From: Paraburkholderia caribensis | GTDB lineage: Bacteria; Pseudomonadota; Gammaproteobacteria; Burkholderiales; Burkholderiaceae | Direction: 5' to 3' | DNA length: 64,000 nucleotides | NCBI RefSeq assembly: GCF_002902945.1 | Contig: NZ_CP026103.1 | Location: 1,240,001-1,304,000 of the forward strand | Shown: positions 1-6,839 of the stretch, in pieces | Position numbering within the stretch: the first letter of the stretch is position 1 | Layout: the number at the start of each line of letters is the position of its first letter | Program-made: the position numbers and the translations under genes | Notes under the pieces: generated by a model | The model's database searches: none | Seen by the model: the letters and a program-made list of their open reading frames with translations, nothing else | What the model was told of the DNA's origin: nothing

Positions 1-2
1 GC

Positions 3-650
3 GGCACGGCGGGAGCCGGTTATAACCCCGCCACAGGCGCGCGCTTTCAGGGCGCACGCGGAGCCGCATTCAATCCGTATTCGGGCAACTATGCGGCCGG
101 CCGGCAAGGCTCGTTCGCCAATCCCGTTACTGGGCGGGAAGGCGCGGGTCGCGGCGGTATCGTCGGCAATCAGTACAACGGCAACTATGCGGCGGGCCGT
201 CAGGTCGCCGGTTACAACGCCCGCACGGGCCGCGCGGGCGCCGCCGAATTCGGTGTGTCCGGCAATACGCAGACGGGGCAATATCAGACCGCCAGCAAAG
301 GGATCGTGACAAACCAGTCGCGCGGCAATGCCGTTGCCTGGAACAACGGCGACGTCTACGCGGGACACGACGGCAATGTCTATCGTCGTTCGGACGGCGG
401 ATCGTGGGAACAGCACACGTCGAGCGGCTGGCAAACGGCCCAACCGGACGGCAGGGTCGGCAGCGATCTCGACCAGCAGCATGACGCGCGCATGACTGGC
501 GAGCAGCGCTTCAGCCAGCACGCCGGCGGGTTCGGTGGAGGCGGTGGAGGCGGCGGATTCGGTGGCCAGCACTTCGGCGGCTTTGGCGGCGGCAACGGCT
601 TTGGCGGCGCGCATTTCGGCGGTGGTGGATTCCACGGCGGACGACGCTGA
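3..650 (+). CDS. Glycine-rich repeat protein, 3' part only
   Basis: The reading frame is open from the left window edge to a TGA at 648-650, so the start lies outside. The visible 215 residues begin with repeated GYNPATG- and GNYAAGRQ-like segments, pass through a WNNGDVYAGHDGNVYRR stretch, and end in a low-complexity tail (GGFGGGGGGGGFGGQHFGG to HGGRR). This layout resembles secreted or surface proteins common in Burkholderia, but no catalytic motif is visible and I assign no function. An internal ATG at 255 is probably not the true start, because the same repeat style continues upstream of it in frame. Confidence 0.75.
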   Translation, partial: GTAGAGYNPATGARFQGARGAAFNPYSGNYAAGRQGSFANPVTGREGAGRGGIVGNQYNGNYAAGRQVAGYNARTGRAGAAEFGVSGNTQTGQYQTASKGIVTNQSRGNAVAWNNGDVYAGHDGNVYRRSDGGSWEQHTSSGWQTAQPDGRVGSDLDQQHDARMTGEQRFSQHAGGFGGGGGGGGFGGQHFGGFGGGNGFGGAHFGGGGFHGGRR

Positions 651-854
651 CGGGCACGCAGCGGCACTTCCGTGCCGCGGTGCTTTTGTGCTTCGGGCAC
701 GGCGCGTACACAAAGCGCCTCGCCCGTTGCGTCAGCAGTCGGGACAGGGATCATGCAGTGCTGCATGATAGAGTTTGCTGAACGCGTCACCGTCGGGCGT
801 GCCTTCCCAGACATGCCCGCTCCCAGCACCTGACCTGTCATCGCGAGGCCGAGC

Positions 855-1163
855 ATGGAGACGAAACTTACCGCCCACCTGCCCACCGTCGATATAGAAA
901 TTACGCGGCGCAAACTGCCCGACCGCAATGCGGAAAGCGTCGCGATTCACATTACCGCCGTGCCGTCGGTCGAAGCCGCCGCGCGCTGGTTTCTGCAACC
1001 CGATTTTTTCTCGCTCGCGTCGCCGCTGTCGATGTTCTCGATGTGGTCGATGTGGATGCGCGCATGGCAGCCGTGGCTCCCATCTATTGCCGCGCCCGTT
1101 CAACCCTCTCAGGAGCCTGAGAAGCGGCTCACGGACGACGCGGCATCCGCATCGCGCGGTTGA
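855..1163 (+). CDS. Small hypothetical protein, 102 aa
   Basis: The ATG at 855 has a GAGG-like ribosome site about 7 nt upstream. The protein starts METKLTAHLPTVDIEITRR and has a hydrophobic, Met/Trp-rich middle (LSMFSMWSMWMRAWQPW) that could be an amphipathic or membrane-associated helix. I recognise no family. A long opposite-strand open frame overlaps it but has shadow-like Arg/Ala composition. It lies 63 bp upstream of the alcohol dehydrogenase gene and could be co-transcribed with it. Confidence 0.5.
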   Translation: METKLTAHLPTVDIEITRRKLPDRNAESVAIHITAVPSVEAAARWFLQPDFFSLASPLSMFSMWSMWMRAWQPWLPSIAAPVQPSQEPEKRLTDDAASASRG

Positions 1164-1226
1164 ACTGTTGCGCGTCGCGGCGCATTTGACGCGGCATTGG
1201 CGGATTCCACGCGAGGAGGATCGAGC

Positions 1227-2213
1227 ATGCGCGCAATGGTTTTCGACGGATCGACTCCCACGCTCGCCGAACGCGAGTTGCTCCAGCGAGCGCCATCGGC
1301 GGGAGAACTGCTGATCGACGTGCTGGCATGCGGCGTGTGCCGCACCGATCTGCACGTCGTCGATGGCGAATTGAGCGAGCCGAAGCGGCCGGTGATTCCG
1401 GGTCATGAGATCGTTGGCCGGGTCGCGGCGCGCGGCGCGGACGTGACGGCCTTCGATATCGGCGACCGCGTCGGCGTGCCGTGGCTTGGCCGCACGTGCG
1501 GCGTCTGTCCGTATTGCGCGAGCGGCCGCGAGAACCTCTGCGACACGCCTGGCTTCACGGGCTACACAATCGACGGCGGCTACGCCGAACAGGTGATTGC
1601 CGATCACCGTTATTGCCTGCCGTTACCCGGGCGCTACGACGACGCGCAAGCTGCGCCGCTGCTGTGCGCCGGTCTCATCGGCTACCGGACGCTCAGCATG
1701 GCAGGGGACGCGAGGCGCGTCGGCATCTACGGCTTCGGCGCAGCGGCGCACATCGTCGCGCAGGTCGCGCGTCATCAGGGCCGCACGGTATACGCGTTTA
1801 CGCGGCCAGGCGACGACACCGCGCAGCAACTCGCGCGCAGGCTCGGCGCGACGTGGGCAGGCGGCAGCGACGAAGCGCCGCCCGAACCGCTCGATGCCGC
1901 GCTGATCTTCGCGCCCGTCGGCGCGCTCGTGCCGACCGCGCTGAAGGCGGTCGTCAAGGGCGGCATCGTGGTGTGCGGCGGCATACACATGAGTGATATT
2001 CCCGCGTTTCCCTATGCCTTTTTGTGGGGTGAGCGCCGCGTCGTATCGGTTGCGAACCTGACGCGCGCCGACGGCGCAGCGTTCATGAAGATCGCGGGCG
2101 ACATGCAGCTCGATATCGAAGTGACGCGCTATCCGCTCGCCGACGCAAATCGCGCCTTGGACGACCTGCGCAGTGGGCGCCTGTCGGGCGCGGCGGTGTT
2201 GATGATGCGTTGA
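1227..2213 (+). CDS. Zinc-dependent alcohol dehydrogenase
   Basis: This is a 328-aa medium-chain dehydrogenase that should oxidise or reduce alcohols/aldehydes with NAD(P). Visible signatures are the catalytic zinc region (CGVCRTDLH near residue 38, GHEIVG near 60), the four-cysteine structural zinc lobe (TCGVCPYCASGRENLC, around 92-107), and a Rossmann glycine motif (YGFGAAAH). The start at 1227 is chosen over an in-frame upstream start at 1197 because GAGGAGGA lies at 1212-1219. It resembles the AdhA-like zinc ADH subfamily; the actual substrate cannot be read from sequence. Confidence 0.93.
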   Translation: MRAMVFDGSTPTLAERELLQRAPSAGELLIDVLACGVCRTDLHVVDGELSEPKRPVIPGHEIVGRVAARGADVTAFDIGDRVGVPWLGRTCGVCPYCASGRENLCDTPGFTGYTIDGGYAEQVIADHRYCLPLPGRYDDAQAAPLLCAGLIGYRTLSMAGDARRVGIYGFGAAAHIVAQVARHQGRTVYAFTRPGDDTAQQLARRLGATWAGGSDEAPPEPLDAALIFAPVGALVPTALKAVVKGGIVVCGGIHMSDIPAFPYAFLWGERRVVSVANLTRADGAAFMKIAGDMQLDIEVTRYPLADANRALDDLRSGRLSGAAVLMMR

Positions 2214-2579
2214 GTGAGGGCGTCAGGCAGCCGTTCGACCCTGAAGCCACCTGATAGTCAGGCTGCGAGAGCATCGGCACGTAACGCTCGCCATCTCGGC
2301 GACGGTCGCTCCGATGCGCTTCGAGGCCCGTCGTTGCGGGTCGGGATGCACCGTGTGATCTTGCCCGCCCGTCCGCCACTTCAACGCGAGAGTAGATATC
2401 CGACGGATATGTGTCCAGCTGGTTCTGCCCGGTTTCGCCGGCATCCTGGATCGGACGTCTGGCACTAGCCGACCCTGAACTACTGGCTGGGTACATTACA
2501 GTGGACTTTCGAACCCCAATGCATCAAACAGAATTGACCAGAGTACGCTATTGTTTCATCACCTCAGACTGAGCCGAAC
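2214..2579. other. Intergenic stretch, 366 bp
   Basis: Short open frames exist on both strands, but none has a convincing ribosome site or recognisable product. It may contain the decayed remnant of a gene; no repeat or RNA gene was recognised. Confidence 0.5.
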
Positions 2580-3035
2580 ATGAACGTATCCGAACGCCTT
2601 GCACAAGCCGGCCTCGAATTGCCGCCACCCATTGACCCGCTCGGCTCCTATCGGACGGTCTCCATTTCGGGGAGTCAACTCTATGTCTCCGGTCTCGGGC
2701 CCTTCGAGGATGGCAAGCCGATTGTCGGAATAGTCGGCGCCGATGTGTCTCTGGAAAGGGCTCAGCACGCAGCGCGTCTGACGATGCTCATGATCCTGGC
2801 CTGCGTCGATCAGGCATGCGGGCTCGACAACGTCGAGAGATGCAGCCGGCTGACAGTCTACGTGCGTGCAGAACAGTCGTTCACCCAGCATCCGCAAGTA
2901 GCCAATGGCGCCAGTGACGTCTTGCTGACATTGTTTGGGCAAGACAAGCTTCCAGCTCGAAGCGCGCTTGGCGCGCATACGTTGCCGATGGGCATCCCGG
3001 TTGAGATCGACAGCATCTTCGAATTGAAACGATAA
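2580..3035 (+). CDS. RidA/YjgF/UK114 family protein
   Basis: This 151-aa protein belongs to the RidA superfamily, whose founding members hydrolyse reactive enamine/imine intermediates from PLP enzymes. Family landmarks are YVSGLGPFEDGKP, the helix GADVSLERAQHAARLTMLMI, and the C-terminal PARSALGAHTLPMGIPVEID, where the Arg and Glu expected at the RidA active site are present. It is somewhat longer than the 125-130 residues of canonical RidA and starts with a LELPPPIDPLGSY extension seen in a RidA-like subgroup, so deaminase activity is likely but not certain. It appears to be a single-gene unit. Confidence 0.9.
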   Translation: MNVSERLAQAGLELPPPIDPLGSYRTVSISGSQLYVSGLGPFEDGKPIVGIVGADVSLERAQHAARLTMLMILACVDQACGLDNVERCSRLTVYVRAEQSFTQHPQVANGASDVLLTLFGQDKLPARSALGAHTLPMGIPVEIDSIFELKR

Positions 3036-3405
3036 GTCCGAGCGGAACCAGAACTTCAAACGATGTTGAAATCGAAGTGAAGGACTCCACGTCCGTACTG
3101 CTGTTCGCGTCGCGCTTCCTGTTTGAGGCTTGAGGCCAGGTGCGACCCGCGCTTCCTTCGCGGGCCCAGCGCTCTGAACGATTCCCAGCCTGCACTGCCG
3201 CCGACTGCCGCGTCAGCGCCGAAGCGCGCGCGGACCGTGCCGCTCGCTCTATGTCGGCACTACAAACGATTCCATGAGAATCAGAGCCTCCGTCTTTTTG
3301 CGTTCGGTCAGTGTTGCGCCGGACTTGAGAGATGACTGCTGCCTTGAAACAGGACGGTGACGCAGTGCCGGCGCATCCGGACATGAGTGAACGTCAGCGC
3401 GTCCG
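3036..3405. other. Intergenic stretch, 370 bp
   Basis: No supported gene was found. Short frames on both strands lack start signals and read like non-coding high-GC sequence. Confidence 0.5.
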
Positions 3406-3726
3406 TTACCCGGTTCCCTTTGCGGACTCGATTGCGTTCTTCAACCATTCAACCGCGCGGCCGGCGTGCTCGTCTTTTACCGTCTCGTCGCGGGTGACCG
3501 ATGCGCGACCGCTCGGGTCCTGAAGCGACCATAACCCGGCCGGATCGCCGCGTTCGGTGTTCTGACGCAGCCAACTCCCGCACGTATGACAGCGATACTG
3601 CACATATCGTCGTATTGGCTCGCGCGGAGTCCCGAAAACACCCGTCCCCTCCAGACGAAGATCGCCATGCGGACGCGTCTCGGAATGCTGGCCGTTCAAC
3701 CTCATGCAGGCCTTGCAGGCATTCAT
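3406..3726 (-). CDS. Small zinc-ribbon-like protein, 106 aa
   Basis: The ATG at 3726 is preceded by GGAGGAG, which decides the start over an in-frame upstream codon. The N-terminus MNACKACMRLNGQH carries one CxxC and YRCHTCGSWLRQN carries a second, so the protein probably folds around one metal ion. The rest (GLWSL, HAGRAVEWLKNAI) is unrecognised. Zinc binding is inferred from the paired CxxC motifs; the role is unknown. Confidence 0.72.
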   Translation of the reverse strand: MNACKACMRLNGQHSETRPHGDLRLEGTGVFGTPREPIRRYVQYRCHTCGSWLRQNTERGDPAGLWSLQDPSGRASVTRDETVKDEHAGRAVEWLKNAIESAKGTG

Positions 3727-3813
3727 GTTATTTCTCCTCCGAGGGTTCACCGCCGTGCGCTTCCTCACCGTCAGATGCATTCCTCGCTTGCGCAGCGGCG
3801 AATCAATCGCACT

Positions 3814-4188
3814 TCACCTGATCGGAAACACGTCGTCAGGCTCGGGCATCAACCGTGACCCAGAGCCGGGACAAATGACGCTGCCCCTGAGTGCCACCCG
3901 CTGGTTCAAATACGGCAGCACCAGCGTGGGAGCCGGCGCGCCCCTTTTGCCCCGGAGGATGTCAGCCACATCCGCGTCGTCACAGGGCGTCGAGGCGCGA
4001 TCGTGAATCGTCGTCGTAAAGTTGCTGGGCGCGGACGTACCGTTGCCGTGCAGGACCGGCGGCGTGTGCCCGATCTGATGGTCGAAGGGAAATGTATTCA
4101 GCGGCGGGATGCCCGCCAGCGCACCGCCCGCTACGCCCATCCCCGCGCACATCGTCGCTGTCGCGAGTATGGCCAACCGAGTCTTCAT
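3814..4188 (-). CDS. Secreted hypothetical protein, 124 aa
   Basis: A Sec-type signal peptide is visible at the N-terminus (MKTRLAILATATMCAGMGVAGGALA), giving a periplasmic or exported mature chain of about 100 residues. The mature part has a conserved look (FDHQIGHTPPVLHGNGTSAPSNFTTTIHDRAS) and two cysteines (TPCDDAD and VICPGSG) that could form a disulfide. AAGAGG lies just upstream of the ATG. No known family was recognised. Confidence 0.72.
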   Translation of the reverse strand: MKTRLAILATATMCAGMGVAGGALAGIPPLNTFPFDHQIGHTPPVLHGNGTSAPSNFTTTIHDRASTPCDDADVADILRGKRGAPAPTLVLPYLNQRVALRGSVICPGSGSRLMPEPDDVFPIR

Positions 4189-4226
4189 GGAAAAAACCTC
4201 TTACCAATGCCGTGGCTCACCAGGCA

Positions 4227-4255
4227 GCAGCCACGCGAACGCGATGCGTGGCTGC
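4227..4255. terminator. Perfect 10-bp stem hairpin
   Basis: GCAGCCACGC (4227-4236) pairs with GCGTGGCTGC (4246-4255) around a 9-nt loop. It lies downstream of the small minus-strand gene at 4399-4545 and upstream of the secreted protein gene, so it could end the first transcript. There is no T-tract. Confidence 0.35.
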
Positions 4256-4398
4256 CGCAGGACGGATCACGTCATGCACGCGTCTTCACTTCCCGGAACA
4301 GGAACAAAAACACGTTATCGTGCTCCGTCGGTCTGGTGGATGCCCACAATTATTTGGAACAGCGAAGACGCTGTATGCATTGCCCGACTAAAGGCCGG

Positions 4399-4545
4399 CT
4401 AGCGCTTTCGCAAGCGCGAAGACATACGCCGGACCGCGCGCAGCACTGCAACAACCTCTGCATGGAGCACGCGACGGGCGCGTCTGGAGGAAGAGCGCAG
4501 AATGTCGACAATAGCGCGCTGCGGACGAGAATGAAGAGTGCTCAT
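4399..4545 (-). CDS. Small basic protein, 48 aa, heat-shock-type promoter
   Basis: The frame encodes MSTLHSRPQRAIVDILRSSS followed by an Arg-rich chain ending RMSSRLRKR. AAGGAG sits 6 nt before the ATG at 4545; an ATG two codons earlier abuts the AAGGAG and is a less likely start. The upstream DNA carries the same promoter-plus-leader module found before the hsp20 gene, which argues that this short frame is genuinely expressed. Function is unknown; the charge suggests nucleic-acid or membrane-surface contact, which is only inference. Confidence 0.6.
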   Translation of the reverse strand: MSTLHSRPQRAIVDILRSSSRRARRVLHAEVVAVLRAVRRMSSRLRKR

Positions 4546-4710
4546 CGTCATCTCCTTATAGGCAGCAAGGAAGAGAACGGGCTTGCGCGCTCCAGTTCGC
4601 TCGCCATGCTGCGGGGCAAACAAATCGAAACACGCAGTGCGCGCCGGTGGGTTATCGCGCGCACTGCCTGAGCAGGATATAACTTAGTTTCACTGACCAG
4701 AAATTTCAAG
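4546..4710 (-). promoter_or_regulatory. Heat-shock-type promoter and structured leader, copy A
   Basis: On the minus strand, CTTGAAA (4704-4710) and CTAAGTTA (4680-4687) form a sigma-32-like promoter with a 16-nt spacer. The leader starts with GCTCAGGCAG (4664-4673), then an 11-bp perfect hairpin (stems 4634-4644 and 4657-4667), the 19-nt conserved segment (4615-4633), and a second hairpin with stems 4595-4598 and 4575-4578 enclosing a 16-nt loop (4579-4594). The ribosome site of the 48-aa gene follows. The same order recurs in copies B and C. Confidence 0.7.
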
Positions 4711-4825
4711 ATGTCTGAAAACCGCGCATTCATTGATGGCGTGCCACCGCGCCGTAGCCAGCCGCCTGGCGGCGCATCGAAGAAGCCGGTGCCGCTACGG
4801 AGCGCGGCGTGACCTTGTTTTCGCC

Positions 4826-4990
4826 CTTGAAAAATCCGCCACAAGGCCTATCTTAAGTTTCGCTCAGGCAGACGTGCGGTGCTCGACCGGCCGCACGCTG
4901 CGTGTTTCGATTTGTTTGCCAGACGCTGGCGGGCGAACTGGAGCGCGTAGGCCCGTTCGCCTCAATGCGTCACTTGAGGAGGACTACATC
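4826..4990 (+). promoter_or_regulatory. Heat-shock-type promoter and structured leader, copy B
   Basis: CTTGAAA (4826-4832) and CTATCTTA (4848-4855), 15 nt apart, resemble a sigma-32 promoter. The leader has GCTCAGGCAG (4862-4871), hairpin P1 (stems 4868-4879 and 4891-4901, one bulged A), the segment GTGTTTCGATTTGTTTGCC (4902-4920), and hairpin P2 (GGCGAAC 4932-4938 with GTTCGCC 4955-4961, 16-nt loop). GAGGAGGA at 4976-4983 precedes the hsp20 ATG. It is divergent from copy A. Confidence 0.75.
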
Positions 4991-5431
4991 ATGAGCGATC
5001 TTTATTCCGGCACCGACCTGTTCAGCGACTTCGACCGCTTACAGCGTCAGATGGCAAGCCTGTTCAATACTTTCCCGTCCAGCATTCGCGCGAGCCGCTT
5101 GGGCACGTTCCCGGCCGTCAATCTTGGCGCTACTGACGATTCCATCGAAATCGTCGCATTCGCGCCGGGCATCGACGCGGCCGCACTCGACGTATCGATC
5201 GACAAGGGCGTGCTGAGCATCAGCGGGGAGCGCAAACCGACCCTGCAGGGCGCCAATGACGAAACGCGCATCTATGCGCAGGAGCGTTTTAGCGGTGCCT
5301 TCCGGCGCGTCATCGAGCTGCCACAAACGGCGGACCCCGACAAGGTTCAGGCCCGTTATGAAAATGGCTGCCTGACGATCACCATCGGCAAGCGCGAATC
5401 ATCGAAGCCGCGCGCGATTTCCGTCCAGTAA
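4991..5431 (+). CDS. Hsp20/alpha-crystallin small heat-shock protein
   Basis: This 146-aa ATP-independent holdase binds unfolding proteins in the cytoplasm under heat or other stress. The N-terminus MSDLYSGTDLFSDFDRLQRQM is typical of the class; the alpha-crystallin domain covers roughly residues 40-135 (IEIVAFAPGID, LSISGERKP, FRRVIELPQTADPDKVQARYENGCLTITIGK), and a short C-terminal RAISVQ extension follows. The start at 4991 fits GAGGAGGA just upstream. It forms a two-gene unit with the next hsp20 (14-bp gap) under the heat-shock-type promoter and leader copy B. Confidence 0.95.
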   Translation: MSDLYSGTDLFSDFDRLQRQMASLFNTFPSSIRASRLGTFPAVNLGATDDSIEIVAFAPGIDAAALDVSIDKGVLSISGERKPTLQGANDETRIYAQERFSGAFRRVIELPQTADPDKVQARYENGCLTITIGKRESSKPRAISVQ

Positions 5432-5445
5432 CCCGGGAGCCAATC

Positions 5446-5853
5446 ATGAACGACACGACCCAACTCGCACAACGCGACCAATCGGCACTCGCGCGGCACC
5501 AGGGCGAACAGTCCAGGCGCCGCATGACGATCACTCCCGCCGTCGACATTTATGAGGACGGCCAGGCCGTCACGCTGTGGGCCGACCTGCCCGGCGTCAC
5601 CCGGGACAAGCTGGATGTACGGGTGCACGACGGAAACCTCTCGATCGAGGCTGAGGCAGTCGTCCCGACGCCCGCCAACCTGCGTCTGCAGCATGCCGAG
5701 GTCCGGGAGCCACATTTTGCGCGGACCTTCACGCTGTCACCGGACTTTGACGTTTCGAAGATCGAGGCGAATCTGCTGGACGGCGTGCTCAGGCTGACGA
5801 TCCCTCGCCGCGAAGAAGCGCGTCCGCGGCGTATCGAGGTCAAGACCGGCTGA
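5446..5853 (+). CDS. Second Hsp20-family protein
   Basis: This 135-aa small heat-shock protein has an alpha-crystallin domain from about residue 25 to the end (VDIYEDGQAVTLWADLPGV, LDVRVHDGNLSIEAEA, FARTFTLSPDFDVSKIEANLLDGVLRLTIPRREEARPRRIEV). It is divergent from its tandem neighbour and has a Gln/Arg-rich N-terminus instead of the aromatic one, so the pair may co-assemble as unlike subunits, as reported for other paired bacterial sHsps. It is very probably co-transcribed with the upstream hsp20. Confidence 0.94.
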   Translation: MNDTTQLAQRDQSALARHQGEQSRRRMTITPAVDIYEDGQAVTLWADLPGVTRDKLDVRVHDGNLSIEAEAVVPTPANLRLQHAEVREPHFARTFTLSPDFDVSKIEANLLDGVLRLTIPRREEARPRRIEVKTG

Positions 5854-5870
5854 CGCACTGACGACAAGGC

Positions 5871-5903
5871 GTGGGCGGTGGTGGCCGCGCCGCCACTGCC
5901 CAC
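5871..5903 (+). terminator. Hairpin after the hsp20 pair
   Basis: GTGGGC-G-GTGG at 5871 onward pairs with CCAC-T-GCCCAC ending at 5903, with one mismatch and an 8-nt loop. It begins 18 bp after the stop codon. It is GC-rich without a clear T-tract, so it may be a weak terminator or an mRNA 3'-end stabiliser. Confidence 0.45.
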
Positions 5904-6020
5904 GTGATGGCAAGGAGGTTCTTTGCCCGTGTAAACGCATCTTTTCCGGAGGGGTCGCGACGTTCGTATCTGCACGATACCCGTGCGATTTGTCGTGGCC
6001 CGCACCCAGGCACCAGACGG

Positions 6021-6395
6021 CTACGTCGCCGTCGCGCGGAACGAATCCCGGGTCGCCCACCGGAGGGCGGCGTCCTTCGAGCCTGGCTCGATGTCACACC
6101 AGAATTCCTGATGTCGCGCACCGAGACGCCGGGCTGCCTCGTAGCGATGAAAGTGCCCGGCGAGCCAGAACCTGCACCCATCATAGAAGACCTTCATTGC
6201 GGGCCGCGCCGCCCGCATCGACCCGCACGCTATGGCGGACAAAGCTTCCTCCAGCTGGGCGTCGTCGAGAGATTGGCCAATGGCAAGTTCATCGGCAACC
6301 GAGAGCTGTGAGAACTTCAGGTAGTCTGCTTTTAGCACGCCAGCGGGAAGCGGCCTGGCAGGTGCGCCAGCAGGCGAACGAGGAGCGCTTGACAT
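6021..6395 (-). CDS. ParB-like domain protein, probably truncated
   Basis: The translation contains LSVADELAIGQSLDDAQLEEAL, then FYDGCRFWLAGHFHRYEAARRLG and FWCDIEPGSKDAALRWA. That is the order seen in ParB-nuclease-like domains of plasmid and mobile-element proteins, which normally continue into a GANATHG-type segment. Here the frame stops about 10 residues later, after ATRDSFRATAT, so the gene looks truncated or frameshifted. Neither the ATG at 6395 nor a TTG at 6422 has a convincing ribosome site. It could be a remnant of an integrated element next to the chaperone genes. Confidence 0.5.
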   Translation of the reverse strand: MSSAPRSPAGAPARPLPAGVLKADYLKFSQLSVADELAIGQSLDDAQLEEALSAIACGSMRAARPAMKVFYDGCRFWLAGHFHRYEAARRLGARHQEFWCDIEPGSKDAALRWATRDSFRATAT

Positions 6396-6482
6396 CGCGA
6401 GATTATTCTTTGGGACCAGCAAGACAGCGGTGTCAACACGCGACCTGTATCGCCATTACCCGTCGTTGCCGGCTGGAGCAGT

Positions 6483-6737
6483 TCATTCTTCCGCCATGAG
6501 ATGGCGGATAACCAGCGCCGGGTCGGCAATGTCCAGGATGAGCCGGCGAAGAATGCGTCTGCGCATGTGCTCCTCATCAAGCATCCAGGGCGCGCCCTTT
6601 TCGCTCAGGTAGCGGGCCAGCGCTTGCTGGTGGTTCGTATCGCCGGGCAGGCCAAGCCGTACGGCAAGCAGCCCCGCGACGACGTCGTCGATCTCGATGT
6701 CGAGCGGTTTCGAGTCAATGCAAAGGTCGAGTTTCAT
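6483..6737 (-). CDS. Small acidic hypothetical protein, 84 aa
   Basis: The chain MKLDLCIDSKPLDIEIDDVVAGLLAVRLGLPGD...EKGAPWMLDEEHMRRRILRRLILDIADPALV has good protein-like composition with predicted helices, but I do not recognise it. The ATG at 6737 is preferred over a TTG at 6752; neither has a strong ribosome site. It lies downstream of groEL on the same strand, beyond a hairpin, and may be a separate unit or a read-through product. Confidence 0.55.
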   Translation of the reverse strand: MKLDLCIDSKPLDIEIDDVVAGLLAVRLGLPGDTNHQQALARYLSEKGAPWMLDEEHMRRRILRRLILDIADPALVIRHLMAEE

Positions 6738-6797
6738 CTTTGTCTGCGGCAAAAAGCGGCGCCGCGAGATGGAAGCAATGGCGGCGCCGAAGGCAGT

Positions 6798-6825
6798 GCG
6801 CTGGCCGTGAGGGAGCGGCCAGCGC
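6798..6825 (-). terminator. Perfect 9-bp hairpin downstream of groEL
   Basis: GCGCTGGCC (6798-6806) and GGCCAGCGC (6817-6825) form an exact inverted repeat around 10 nt, placed 15 bp after the groEL stop. It is a probable transcription end or 3' stabiliser of the groESL transcript; no T-run follows. Confidence 0.5.
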
Positions 6826-6839
6826 TTGCAGGAAGCGAC

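Noticed and set aside
4733..4990. N-terminal extension of Hsp20 from an ATG at 4733
   Set aside because: The extension would cover the promoter and leader; GAGGAGGA and family length both support the start at 4991.
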